From the NCBI RefSeq assembly GCF_003515065.1, contig NZ_QXGH01000016.1:62001-126000 (forward strand): a stretch of 64,000 nucleotides of DNA. The letters are read 5' to 3'. This DNA is from Nocardioides immobilis. GTDB lineage: Bacteria > Actinomycetota > Actinomycetes > Propionibacteriales > Nocardioidaceae. Under the pieces are notes generated by a model. That model did no database searches, was not told the DNA's origin, and saw only the letters and a program-made list of their open reading frames with translations. Within the stretch, counting starts at the first letter, position 1; each line of letters begins with the position of its first letter. Positions 15,964-26,624 of this stretch are shown here, one piece after another. The translations under genes were made by a program, and so were the position numbers.

Positions 15964-16676
15964 GCTTCGCTCTGAACGAGCGGCCGGTCGCGGGCGCCGT
16001 ACCCAGCCCGAACATCTGGCAGCACACCGCCACCTATGAGCTCGAGAACCGCGCCGCCGATCCCGACGGCCGCCTCTGGGCCGCGATGGAGTCGCGCGTC
16101 TCCTGGCGGGGGCGCACCGTGCTCGACCTCGGCTGCGGGTCGGGCTTCCACCTGCCGCGGTTCGCCGGGACCGCCGCCACCGTGGCGGGCGTCGAGCCGC
16201 ATCCGGGACTGGCGCGGCTGGCGCAGCGTCGTACCCGCGGCCTGGACACCGTCGACGTACGGCTCGGGACCGCCCAGGAGATCCCGCTCCCCGACGCCAG
16301 CGTCGACGTGGTGCACGTCCGCTGGGCCTACTTCTTCGGCCCCGGCTGCGAGCCGGGTCTTGCCGAGCTCGACCGGGTCGTCCGGCGCGGCGGCACCGCG
16401 CTGGTCATCGACAACGACGGGTCGCGGTCGACCTTCGGCTCCTGGTTCCGCCGCGGCTACCCGCACCTGCCCGCTCCGGCCGAGATCGAGCGGTTCTGGT
16501 CGCAGCGCGGCTGGACCCGCACGCCGGTCGACATGGGCTGGCGGTTCGCGAGCCGCGCCGACCTCGAGGCCGTGGTGCGGATCGAGTTCAAGCCCGAGGT
16601 CGCCGACACGATCCTGCGGGGACACGCGGGGCTCGAGGTCGACTACGCGGTGAACCTCTGGTCGCGGGACTTCTGA
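15960..16676 (+). CDS. Class I SAM-dependent methyltransferase, start uncertain
   Basis: About 238 residues. Motif I is VLDLGCGSGFHLPRF, with the acidic residue ending strand 2 in VAGVEPHP, and motif IV is VVHVRWAYFFGPG. The conserved N-terminal stretch NIWQHTATYELENR lies upstream of any ATG, so translation must begin before it. No ATG, GTG or TTG exists between the VOC stop and this stretch. The choices are a CTG at 15960 that overlaps the VOC stop as CTGA, or GTGs at 15888 and 15840 deep inside the VOC gene. I chose the CTG by analogy with ATGA coupling. The methyl acceptor is unknown. Confidence 0.7.
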   Translation: MSFALNERPVAGAVPSPNIWQHTATYELENRAADPDGRLWAAMESRVSWRGRTVLDLGCGSGFHLPRFAGTAATVAGVEPHPGLARLAQRRTRGLDTVDVRLGTAQEIPLPDASVDVVHVRWAYFFGPGCEPGLAELDRVVRRGGTALVIDNDGSRSTFGSWFRRGYPHLPAPAEIERFWSQRGWTRTPVDMGWRFASRADLEAVVRIEFKPEVADTILRGHAGLEVDYAVNLWSRDF

Positions 16677-16690
16677 CCCGGGATGCCCAC

Positions 16691-17740
16691 CTAGCCGGAC
16701 GACCCCCGCACAGCCAGCGTCGGAGTGAGCAGCACCCCGCGCCCGTCGTACGGCTCGCGCGCCAGCAGGGCCTCGAGCGTGCGCACCAGCTCGAGGGCGA
16801 CCTGCTCGAGCGGTTGCCGGACCGAGGTCAGGCCGGGGGGCACCACCTGGGCGACCTGGGAGTCGTCGAACCCGACCACCGCGATGTCGCGTCCCGGGTA
16901 GAGGCCGCGCTCGGCGAGCGTGTGGAGTACGCCGACCGCGAGCGTGTCGGACGCGCACACGATCGCCGAGGGGTGGGCCGTGTCCAGGAGGGCGGCGCTC
17001 GCCTCGCGGCCGCCGGCGACGGTGTCGGTGACGCTGAGGGCGAGGCCGTCTGTCGCGCGGCCGGCTGCGGCCATGGCGCGCTCCCAGCCCGACCGCCGGT
17101 CCTGGCCGATGAACGACGACTCCGCCCAGCCGATCCAGGCGATCCGCTCGTGGCCGCGCCCGATGAGGTGCTCGGTCGCGAGTACGACGCCCGCGGCCCC
17201 GTCGACGTCGACCCACGGATGGGTCGCATCCGGGTCCGCCCAGGGCCGGCCGAAGGCGACGAACGGCGCCCGTCGCTCGCTCAGCCACCGGGTCTGGGGG
17301 TTGCCGAGATAGGTGTCGGTGACGATGAAGGCGTCGACGGCGGTGGAGCGGAGCAGGTCGTCGTACCCCCGCACCAGGTCGGCGGCCGTGGTGTCCGGCT
17401 TCCCGGGTCCGCCGGAGAAGAGCAGCACGTGGTAGCCCGCCTCGCGGGACGCCTCGACCAGCGCGTGCACGAAGCGGTCCATCGCGGCGTTGGCCGTGAA
17501 CTCCTGCGCGGGCGACATCCGCAGCCCGATCAGGTGCGAGGCACGGGTGCGCAGGTGGCGGGCAGCGCGGTTGGGCAGGTAGCCCAGCGCCTGGATCGCG
17601 TCCTGGACCCGCACCAGTGTCTCGGGCCGCAGCAGGTCCGGGTTGTTGATGGCGTTCGACACCGTCTGCCGGGAGACCCCGGCCCGCTCGGCGACGTCGG
17701 CGAGGGTCGGCGGCAGCGGCGCTGGCGGTCGAGACGGCAC
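16691..17740 (-). CDS. LacI-family transcriptional regulator
   Basis: A 349-residue repressor. The N-terminal helix-turn-helix and hinge are textbook LacI: TLADVAERAGVSRQTVSNAI, then LGYLPNRAARHLRT. The rest is a periplasmic-binding-like ligand domain with IVCASDTLAVGVL and DIAVVGFDDSQVAQVVPPGL. The start is a GTG at 17740 with GGAG about 8 nt upstream. No sugar transporter or catabolic gene lies nearby, so the effector cannot be guessed. It is divergent from radA across 123 bp. Confidence 0.93.
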   Translation of the reverse strand: MPSRPPAPLPPTLADVAERAGVSRQTVSNAINNPDLLRPETLVRVQDAIQALGYLPNRAARHLRTRASHLIGLRMSPAQEFTANAAMDRFVHALVEASREAGYHVLLFSGGPGKPDTTAADLVRGYDDLLRSTAVDAFIVTDTYLGNPQTRWLSERRAPFVAFGRPWADPDATHPWVDVDGAAGVVLATEHLIGRGHERIAWIGWAESSFIGQDRRSGWERAMAAAGRATDGLALSVTDTVAGGREASAALLDTAHPSAIVCASDTLAVGVLHTLAERGLYPGRDIAVVGFDDSQVAQVVPPGLTSVRQPLEQVALELVRTLEALLAREPYDGRGVLLTPTLAVRGSSG

Positions 17741-17787
17741 TGTGTGCTCCGCGCGGTCGGGGGAACGGCTGGGTGTGTCGAGGATAC

Positions 17788-17820
17788 GGCCGGGCGTGCT
17801 CGCCGGAGACACGCCTGGCC
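17788..17820. promoter_or_regulatory. Inverted repeat between lacI-type gene and radA
   Basis: Arms GGCCGGGCGTG and CACGCCTGGCC (10 of 11 pairs) are separated by 11 nt in the divergent promoter region. It may be an operator for the LacI-type protein or a hairpin in its leader. Confidence 0.35.
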
Positions 17821-17863
17821 GCATTCGAACATATTGTCGGATGGGTCCCCTACCGTCAGGGGC

Positions 17864-19282
17864 ATGGCCTCCACCTCGCGAACCCTCCGTCCCGCCGCGT
17901 CGCGCGCGACCTACCGCTGCTCCGAGTGCGGCTGGGCGACCGCCAAGTGGGTCGGGCGCTGTGGGGAGTGCCAGGCGTGGGGATCGGTGGCCGAGGTCGG
18001 CGTCACGCCCGCCGGCCGCACGACCGCGACGCCGGTGACCACGCCGGCGGTGCCGATCGGATCCGTGCCGGCCGACGAGGCGGTCCACGTCGCGTCGGGC
18101 GTGCCCGAGCTCGACCGGGTGCTCGGCGGCGGCCTGGTGCCCGGCGCCGCCGTACTGCTGGCCGGCGAACCCGGCGTCGGCAAGTCCACCCTGCTGCTGG
18201 AGGTTGCTGCCCGCACGGCGGCCCGCCACCAGCGCACCCTCTACATCACCGGCGAGGAGTCCGCGGCCCAGGTGCGGCTGCGCGCCGACCGCACCGACGC
18301 CGTGCACGACGAGCTCTACCTCGCCGCCGAGACCGACCTCGGCGCGGTCCTCACCCACATCGAGGACGTCCGCCCCCGGCTCGTCGTCGTCGACTCGGTG
18401 CAGACGATCGGCGCGTCCGGCGTCGACGGGGTGCCCGGCGGCGTCACCCAGGTCAAGGAGGTCGCCGCCGCGCTGGTGCGCGTCGCCAAGACCCGCGGCA
18501 TCACCGTGGTGCTGGTCGGCCACGTCACGAAGGACGGGTCGATCGCCGGTCCCCGGGTGCTGGAGCACATCGTCGACGTGGTGCTGCACTTCGAGGGCGA
18601 GTCCGGCAGCCGGTTCCGGATGGTCCGCGCGGTCAAGAACAGGTTCGGCCCCGTCGACGAGGTCGGCTGCTTCGACCTCGGACCCGACGGCATCACCGCC
18701 GTCACCGACCCGACCGGCATCTTCGTCGAGCGCCACCACGGCCGGGTCGCCGGCACCTGTGTCGCGGTGACGATGGAGGGCCGCCGCCCGCTGCTGGCAG
18801 AGGTGCAGTCCCTGGTGGCGCCGGCGTCGCAGGAGCGCCCTCGCCGTACGACGTCCGGGGTCGACGGGTCCCGCCTCGCCATGGTGCTCGCGGTCCTCCA
18901 GCAGCACTGCGGCATCGGGCTCGGCCAGCGCGACGTCTTCGCCTCGACCGTCGGCGGCGCGAAGCTCACCGAACCGGCGGCCGACCTCGCGCTGGCGATC
19001 GCGCTGGCGTCGTCGCACCACCTCAACCCGACCCCGGGCGGCGTCGTCGCCATGGGCGAGATCGGCCTGTCCGGCGAGCTGCGCCGGGTCCGCGACGTGC
19101 AGCAGCGGCTGGCCGAGGCCGCGCGGCTCGGCTTCGAGCTCGCGGTCGTGCCGGCCGAACCCGGCTCGCCGGGATCGTTCCGCGCGGTCGACGGCATGCG
19201 GGTCGTCGAGGCGCCCGACGTCCGCACGGCGCTCCGCCTCCTGCACCTCGACCGGGCGCTCAAGGTCGTCGAGAGCGGATAA
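17864..19282 (+). CDS. radA: DNA repair protein RadA
   Basis: A 472-residue RecA-like helicase that extends D-loops during recombination. The N-terminal zinc finger is CSECGWATAKWVGRCGEC. The ATPase core has Walker A GEPGVGKST and Walker B LVVVDSVQT. The RadA-specific motif reads VKNRFGPVDEVG. A C-terminal Lon-protease-like domain follows, without catalytic residues, as in all RadA proteins. GGGG lies just before the ATG. disA follows 78 bp downstream on the same strand, the same pairing as in M. tuberculosis (Rv3585-Rv3586) and Bacillus, and both gene products meet at branched DNA. Confidence 0.97.
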   Translation: MASTSRTLRPAASRATYRCSECGWATAKWVGRCGECQAWGSVAEVGVTPAGRTTATPVTTPAVPIGSVPADEAVHVASGVPELDRVLGGGLVPGAAVLLAGEPGVGKSTLLLEVAARTAARHQRTLYITGEESAAQVRLRADRTDAVHDELYLAAETDLGAVLTHIEDVRPRLVVVDSVQTIGASGVDGVPGGVTQVKEVAAALVRVAKTRGITVVLVGHVTKDGSIAGPRVLEHIVDVVLHFEGESGSRFRMVRAVKNRFGPVDEVGCFDLGPDGITAVTDPTGIFVERHHGRVAGTCVAVTMEGRRPLLAEVQSLVAPASQERPRRTTSGVDGSRLAMVLAVLQQHCGIGLGQRDVFASTVGGAKLTEPAADLALAIALASSHHLNPTPGGVVAMGEIGLSGELRRVRDVQQRLAEAARLGFELAVVPAEPGSPGSFRAVDGMRVVEAPDVRTALRLLHLDRALKVVESG

Positions 19283-19360
19283 CGGCCGCACGCTCCGACC
19301 CGGTTGGCCTTAAGGTTGCGATCGACCGGGTGACGACCCGGCTAGGGATGGGAGTTCGTT

Positions 19361-20437
19361 GTGGCTGAGCGGCCGGGTGACCCGCGCCTCCGCGAGACGC
19401 TGGCGTCGATCGCGCCGGGGACCGGGCTTCGCGACGGGCTCGAGCGGATCCTGCGCGGCCGCACCGGCGCGCTGATCGTCCTCGGCAACGACAAGACGGT
19501 CGAGCAGATCTCGACGGGCGGGTTCGAGCTCGACGTACCCTTCACCGCCACCGGGCTCCGCGAGCTGGCGAAGATGGACGGCGGCATCATCATCGACCGC
19601 GACATCACCCGGATCATCCGCGCCGCGGTCCACCTGATGCCCGACCACACGATCCCCTCGGAGGAGACCGGCACCCGGCACCGCACCGCCGACCGGGTCG
19701 CCCGCCAGACCGGCTTCCCCGTCATCTCGGTGTCGCAGTCGATGCAGATCATCGCGGCGTACGTCGGCGAGACCCGGCACGTCCTCGAGGACTCGGGTCA
19801 GATCCTGTCCCGCGCCAACCAGGCGCTGGCGACCCTGGAGCGCTACAAGCTGCGGCTCGACGAGGTGTCCGCCACCTTGTCCGCGCTCGAGATCGAGGAC
19901 CTGGTGACGGTACGCGACGTCGCCGTGGTCGCCCAGCGGCTCGAGATGGTCACCCGGATCGCGCGCGAGATCGACGACTACGTGCTCGAGCTCGGCACCG
20001 ACGGCCGACTGCTCGCCCTCCAGCTCGAGGAGCTGATCACGGGCGTCGACATCGAGCGGGAGCTGGTCATCCGCGACTACGTGCCGTCCCGGCGCCGCAG
20101 CCGCGAGCCCGACGAGCTGCTGGCGAAGCTGGAAGGACTCTCCGCGACCGACCTGGTCGACCCGGCCTCGGTCGCGCGGGTGCTCGGCATCGGCGCCGGT
20201 GAACACCTGGACGGTGCGGTCGCGCCGCGCGGCTACCGGCTGCTCACCAAGGTCCCCCGGCTGCCGGCGGGCGTCGTCGAGGGCCTGGTCGACCACTTCG
20301 GCACGCTGCAGAAGCTGCTCTCGGCCGGCATCGACGACCTCCAGGCCGTCGAGGGCGTCGGCGAGCTCCGGGCCCGGAGCGTGCGCGAGGGGCTGTCGCG
20401 CCTCGCCGAGTCGACGATCCTCGAGCGTTACGTCTGA
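19361..20437 (+). CDS. disA: DNA integrity scanning diadenylate cyclase DisA
   Basis: A 358-residue enzyme that makes the second messenger c-di-AMP from two ATP and stops doing so when bound to branched DNA. The N-terminal DAC domain has RGRTGALIVLGND, the DGA-type motif (here MDGGIIID) and the RHR motif in GTRHRTADR. A helical linker follows, then a helix-hairpin-helix DNA-binding domain (LQAVEGVGELRARSVREGL). The alanine of DGA is glycine, a mild change that leaves the catalytic aspartate. The start is a GTG with GGGAG upstream. It is the only c-di-AMP gene seen here. Confidence 0.96.
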   Translation: MAERPGDPRLRETLASIAPGTGLRDGLERILRGRTGALIVLGNDKTVEQISTGGFELDVPFTATGLRELAKMDGGIIIDRDITRIIRAAVHLMPDHTIPSEETGTRHRTADRVARQTGFPVISVSQSMQIIAAYVGETRHVLEDSGQILSRANQALATLERYKLRLDEVSATLSALEIEDLVTVRDVAVVAQRLEMVTRIAREIDDYVLELGTDGRLLALQLEELITGVDIERELVIRDYVPSRRRSREPDELLAKLEGLSATDLVDPASVARVLGIGAGEHLDGAVAPRGYRLLTKVPRLPAGVVEGLVDHFGTLQKLLSAGIDDLQAVEGVGELRARSVREGLSRLAESTILERYV

Positions 20438-20449
20438 GTCGCGTCCGAC

Positions 20450-21301
20450 CTACCGGCGGGGCTCGTCGGTCGACGTGTCCGTCGGCTCGTCGTCCTGCCG
20501 CTCGTCGTCCTGCCGCTCGTCGCCCTGCTGCTGGTCGTCCTGGTCCTGGGCGCCCTCGTCACCGCCGCGCTTGCCCTTGCGGTCGCCCTTGGGGTCGGGC
20601 GGGATCGTCTCGCGGGCCGGCGCGGTCAGCTCGAAGTCCGTCTCGGCCGGCTCGCCCCCGAGCGCGGCAGCGGTGACCGTGTAGTCGTTGGGCAGCAGCC
20701 ACTCGTCGGCGCCGGGGCACTCGTGGCCGCGCCGGGCTCCCACGGGATGGGGGATCCACTGCATCTCCACGACGGTGGCCACCATCCGCCGTACGACCAC
20801 CGACTCGTCCGGCACCGGTGCGGGACACTCCCGCGACGTCCAGACCTCGCGGCCGTCGCGGGTGACCTTGATCGTGATCTTGTCCGAGCCGATCCGGAAG
20901 TAGCACGCCTCGGCCTGCACGGTCTGGAGGCTGAGGCCGATGAGCACCGGCTCACCGGCAACGCCGGACTCGACCCGGGGCGTCACCCGGACGTCGGCCG
21001 CGTCGCAGTTGCCGTCGGGCTCCACGAGCGCGTTGGGGTCGAAGGTCGGGCCCTGCGGAGTGCTCCGGTTGCGCTTGCCCTTGCGGTTCTTCTTCTTGCC
21101 CTCGTCGACGGTGATCGTCTGCGAGGCCTCGACCTCCCCGCCGGCCTGCTGGGCCGTCGGGACCTTGTCGTCCCGGGCGTCGCTGCCCCCGCCGAGCACG
21201 TTGGCGATGACGAAGACCAACGTCGCGGCCAGCGCGAGGACGAAGACCCGGCGGCGCCAGTAGACGCCCGCCGGCAGCGGGCCACGGGTCAGCGGCGGCA
21301 T
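20450..21301 (-). CDS. Membrane-anchored protein with hydrophilic, acidic C-terminal tail
   Basis: A 283-residue protein. One membrane helix lies at residues 19-36 (VFVLALAATLVFVIANVLGG), followed by a lysine-rich patch (KKKNRKGKRNR), an extracytoplasmic domain with four or more cysteines, and a low-complexity tail of about 55 residues built from DDERQ repeats. The function is unknown. In M. tuberculosis a conserved membrane protein (Rv3587c) holds the same place between disA and mutY, so this may be its counterpart. It faces disA tail to tail, 12 bp apart, and is 68 bp from the divergent mutY start. Confidence 0.65.
   Translation of the reverse strand: MPPLTRGPLPAGVYWRRRVFVLALAATLVFVIANVLGGGSDARDDKVPTAQQAGGEVEASQTITVDEGKKKNRKGKRNRSTPQGPTFDPNALVEPDGNCDAADVRVTPRVESGVAGEPVLIGLSLQTVQAEACYFRIGSDKITIKVTRDGREVWTSRECPAPVPDESVVVRRMVATVVEMQWIPHPVGARRGHECPGADEWLLPNDYTVTAAALGGEPAETDFELTAPARETIPPDPKGDRKGKRGGDEGAQDQDDQQQGDERQDDERQDDEPTDTSTDEPRR
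20460..20530. repeat. Short in-frame tandem repeat in the 3' end of the membrane protein gene
   Basis: CGTCGTCCTGCCGCT is repeated directly (15-bp period) within the coding sequence, giving the peptide repeat DERQD. Such repeats can vary in number by slipped replication. Confidence 0.6.
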
Positions 21302-21369
21302 GGTCCGAGGCTAGGCAGCAGTCGGGTCCGCGCGGCGGAGGCGCGTCGACACAGGGGACAATCGTTGCG

Positions 21370-22254
21370 ATGACCACACTCCCGTCCGCCGACCGCCTGG
21401 TCGACCCGATCCTCGAGTGGTACGACGCGCACGCCCGCGACCTGCCGTGGCGACGCACGTCGGCCTCGCCGTGGTCGGTTCTGGTCTCGGAGTTCATGCT
21501 GCAGCAGACGCCGGTCTCCCGGGTGCTGCCCGTGCACGAGGCCTGGCTGGACCGCTGGCCGACCCCGGCCGACCTCGCCGCCGAGCCGGGTGGCGAGGCG
21601 GTGCGGGCCTGGGGGCGGCTCGGTTACCCCCGCCGGGCACTCCGCCTGCACGCGGCCGCGGTGGCGATCGTTGCCGACCACGAGGGCGTCGTACCCGACT
21701 CGTACGACGCGCTCCGCGCCCTCCCCGGCGTCGGCGACTACACCGCGGCCGCTGTCGCTGCGTTCGCCTACCGGCAGCGGCAGGTCGTGCTCGACACCAA
21801 CGTCCGGCGGGTGCTCGGGCGGGCGGTGACGGGGGTGGAGTTCCCGGCACGCTCCGTGACGAAGGCCGAGCGGGCCGTCGCCGAGTCGCTCCTCCCCCAG
21901 GACCCGCCGACCGCCGCCACCTGGTCGGTCGCGGTGATGGAGCTCGGCGCGCTGGTCTGCACCGCGGACCGCCCGAAGTGCGCGAGCTGCCCCGTCGTCG
22001 ATCGCTGCGCATGGCACATCGCCGGGCGACCGGCGTACGACGGACCGCCCCGCCCCGTGCAGACCTATGCCGGCACCGACCGCCAGTGCCGGGGCCGGCT
22101 GCTGGCCGTGCTGCGCGATGCGCCGGGCTCGGTGCCGAAGGAACGACTCGACGCCGTGTGGGACGACGACGACCAACGCGAGCGCTGCCTGGCTTCGCTG
22201 CTCGACGACGGCTTGGTGGTCATTGCCACCCCCGGCCGCTACGCACTCCCGTGA
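21370..22254 (+). CDS. mutY: A/G-specific adenine glycosylase
   Basis: A 294-residue base-excision enzyme that removes adenine opposite 8-oxoguanine. The catalytic glutamate lies in VSEFMLQQTPVSRV, the helix-hairpin-helix is LPGVGDYTAAAVAAFA with the catalytic aspartate, and the [4Fe-4S] cluster cysteines follow as C-x6-C-x2-C-x5-C (CTADRPKCASCPVVDRC). The C-terminal part after the cluster is only about 70 residues, so the full NUDIX-like 8-oxoG reader of E. coli MutY is shortened, which is usual in actinomycetes. It lies close to radA and disA, a repair cluster. Confidence 0.95.
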   Translation: MTTLPSADRLVDPILEWYDAHARDLPWRRTSASPWSVLVSEFMLQQTPVSRVLPVHEAWLDRWPTPADLAAEPGGEAVRAWGRLGYPRRALRLHAAAVAIVADHEGVVPDSYDALRALPGVGDYTAAAVAAFAYRQRQVVLDTNVRRVLGRAVTGVEFPARSVTKAERAVAESLLPQDPPTAATWSVAVMELGALVCTADRPKCASCPVVDRCAWHIAGRPAYDGPPRPVQTYAGTDRQCRGRLLAVLRDAPGSVPKERLDAVWDDDDQRERCLASLLDDGLVVIATPGRYALP

Positions 22255-22257
22255 GTG

Positions 22258-22294
22258 GAGGGGCGTCCGTGCACCTGCTTCACGGAATCCCCTC
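22258..22294. terminator. Hairpin between convergent mutY and yidC
   Basis: GAGGGG...CCCCTC closes a hairpin with an inner TCCGTG/CACGGA stem. It lies between the mutY stop and the yidC-type stop and can terminate from both sides. No T-run follows. Confidence 0.55.
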
Positions 22295-22297
22295 TGG

Positions 22298-23092
22298 TTA
22301 CGCCGCTTGCCGCAGCGCCGCCGGTGATCCCGGCGTCGGGAACCAGCGCCAGACGACCGCAGACTGGGCGAGCGTCCAGAGCGCGTTGATGAGCCAGTAC
22401 GCGAGCAGCGCGACCGGCACCACGCCGCCGGCGCCGAGGATGCCCACCGCTGCCACGCCCGGCATCAGCTGCTGGGCACTCACCACGGCTTCGGGCAGGT
22501 CGGCCGTGACGACGTTGGTGGCGACGAGGTAGCGCTGGGTGACGTAGCCGACGACGGCGGTCACCGCAGCCAGGCCGGCGACCACGGCCAGGTGGGTCCC
22601 GCCGGCGCCGAGGTAGCCACGCCCGGCGAGGGAGACACCGAGCACCGTGGCCCCTCCGAGCGAGGCCGCCAGCCCGGCGTCCATCGCCCCGACCGGCGTC
22701 CCGGCCGCGACATCGGCCACCAGGTGGTAGAGCGCCAGCCAGATCGGCAGTTGGAGCAGCAGCGGCAGGCAGCCCAGGCGGGAGACGCCGTGCTCGGCCG
22801 CGACCAGGCGCCGCTCGGCCATCATCTTCCGCAGGCTCTCGGCGTCCTTGCGGTCGCGGTAGCGCTCGGTGATCTTCCTGAGGTGCGGTCTCGCCCGCGC
22901 CGCGGCATGGGCTTGACGGACGCCGCGCACGACGAGCGGCAGCAGCGCGAGCCGGACCACCGCGACGACCGTCGCGATGCACAGCAGCCAGGTGGTGCCG
23001 GCGGACGGATCGGCGCCGAGGGCGGTCAGGCCGGAGTGGGCGCCGGCGACGACCGCCGCGAGCGCGTGGGAGATCGGATCGAGGACAGGCAT
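22298..23092 (-). CDS. Membrane protein insertase, YidC/Oxa1 family (short form)
   Basis: A 264-residue polytopic protein with the YidC core: RLALLPLVVRGVRQ, where the arginine sits in the hydrophilic groove, a cytoplasmic helical hairpin (KITERYRDRKDAESLRKMM), and the conserved GCLPLLLQLPIWLALYHLV helix. It lacks the large periplasmic domain and the basic C-terminal tail of housekeeping YidC, so it is probably a second, specialised copy; the main copy normally lies near the replication origin with rnpA. It follows a small membrane protein gene and clpC on the same strand. AGGAG precedes the ATG. Confidence 0.88.
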   Translation of the reverse strand: MPVLDPISHALAAVVAGAHSGLTALGADPSAGTTWLLCIATVVAVVRLALLPLVVRGVRQAHAAARARPHLRKITERYRDRKDAESLRKMMAERRLVAAEHGVSRLGCLPLLLQLPIWLALYHLVADVAAGTPVGAMDAGLAASLGGATVLGVSLAGRGYLGAGGTHLAVVAGLAAVTAVVGYVTQRYLVATNVVTADLPEAVVSAQQLMPGVAAVGILGAGGVVPVALLAYWLINALWTLAQSAVVWRWFPTPGSPAALRQAA

Positions 23093-23152
23093 GGGTGTGC
23101 TCCTGAACGGGAGAAGGGAAAGGGCTGATGTGGTCGCGACGGAGCGCGAGGA

Positions 23153-23461
23153 TCAGCCGTGTTCAGGAGCGCGCGGTCGGCGCGGGGAGCAGACGGGGTC
23201 GGTGACCCGCTGGGAGAGGTACGGCGTCGCCCGGTCCGCGCGGGCGACGGCGCTCATCCGCTCAGGGCCGAGGGTCGCCGCGTGGTGACTGCTGAGCGCG
23301 GCGACGGCCACCGCCAGGGAGACGAGCGCGACGGCGAGCGCCGCCGAGGCGTCGTACGGGGATCCGGCGAGGGCCGGCGCCAGGACCGCGACCAGCAGCC
23401 CCAGCGCAAATGCAGGACGGCGTCCGACCCCAGTCATCAGGTGACTGCGATCGGACGCCAT
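23153..23461 (-). CDS. Small membrane protein (DUF6412-like)
   Basis: A 102-residue protein with two hydrophobic helices (about residues 18-35 and 40-60) and a hydrophilic C-terminus beginning SSHHAATLGPERMSA. It resembles the small proteins, grouped as DUF6412, that accompany short YidC homologues in other actinomycetes; that name is from memory of gene context and is not certain. The ATG at 23461 lies 13 bp after the clpC stop. A second ATG at 23437 begins right before the first helix. It may work with the insertase downstream. Confidence 0.6.
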   Translation of the reverse strand: MASDRSHLMTGVGRRPAFALGLLVAVLAPALAGSPYDASAALAVALVSLAVAVAALSSHHAATLGPERMSAVARADRATPYLSQRVTDPVCSPRRPRAPEHG

Positions 23462-23474
23462 CTCGCGTGCTTTG

Positions 23475-26060
<2,586 letters not shown>

Positions 26061-26147
26061 CTGTTGCTCCTCCACACGTCACGGGGCGTACGACGGGTAC
26101 AACCCGATGAACAGCCTACGCGTTCCGTGCGCAGCGAAAATCCCGTC

Positions 26148-26158
26148 CGCTGATAGCG
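26148..26158. promoter_or_regulatory. Putative ClgR box upstream of clpC
   Basis: CGCTGATAGCG fits the ClgR core CGCYNANRGCG known from Corynebacterium, where ClgR activates clp genes. It is 88 bp upstream of the clpC start in the gap between lsr2 and clpC, a normal distance for an activator. Flanking bases match only in part (GCGAA on one side). Confidence 0.6.
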
Positions 26159-26179
26159 AAATCGGCCGGACGGCCGCGA

Positions 26180-26506
26180 TCAGTTCGCGGAGTCGAACGC
26201 CTCGCGCACGTCGGCGGGGATCCGGCCACGGTCGGGCACCTTGAAGCCGTTGGAGCGGGCCCAGTCACGGACCTCGCGGGCGGAGGGTCCGGTCGTGGCA
26301 GCCCCGGCCTTGGCGCGGGTACGGCGACCGCCGCCCACCTTGCGGGCGTGACCCACGTAGCTCGCCAGCGCGTCGCGCAGCTTGGCGGCATGCTTCTCGT
26401 TGAGGTCGATCTCGTAGGACGTCCCGTCGAGACCGAACGCGACCGTCTCGGTCGCGTCGGAGCCGTCGATGTCATCGACGAGAACGATGTTGACGCGCTG
26501 TGCCAT
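26180..26506 (-). CDS. lsr2: Lsr2 nucleoid-associated protein
   Basis: A 108-residue xenogeneic silencer that bridges AT-rich DNA. The N-terminal dimerisation domain has VNIVLVDDIDGSDATETV and the C-terminal DNA-binding domain has the Lsr2 fingerprint VRDWARSNGFKVPDRGRIPA, containing the RGR hook that enters the minor groove. Length is typical. It sits upstream of clpC, the same order as Rv3597c-Rv3596c. The upstream 118 bp are AT-richer than their surroundings, suiting autoregulation by Lsr2 itself, though this is inference. Confidence 0.96.
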   Translation of the reverse strand: MAQRVNIVLVDDIDGSDATETVAFGLDGTSYEIDLNEKHAAKLRDALASYVGHARKVGGGRRTRAKAGAATTGPSAREVRDWARSNGFKVPDRGRIPADVREAFDSAN

Positions 26507-26624
26507 GGCTGGAGCCTTCCCCTCAAGTGATAGCCGCCCGATATCCGGGCACCCAAGGCGAATATTGCCGTATTGCCCCGACAAAGGAAAGTCAGCCCAA
26601 TTCGAACCGTCACCGCCGGAGCTT
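26507..26624. promoter_or_regulatory. AT-enriched lsr2 promoter region
   Basis: This 118-bp gap between the coaX stop and the lsr2 start contains ATAT, AATATT and two GCAATA copies on the minus strand. The lower GC content suggests a promoter and a possible Lsr2 self-binding site. No clear -35/-10 pair with good spacing was found. Confidence 0.35.

Noticed and set aside
17825..17840. LexA-like box before radA (TCGAAC-ATAT-TGTCGG)
   Set aside because: Only the left half fits TCGAAC-N4-GTTCGA; the right half has three mismatches, too weak to call.
19361..20437. DisA inactivated by change of the DGA motif to DGG
   Set aside because: The catalytic aspartate and the RHR motif are intact; alanine to glycine is mild and does not support loss of activity.
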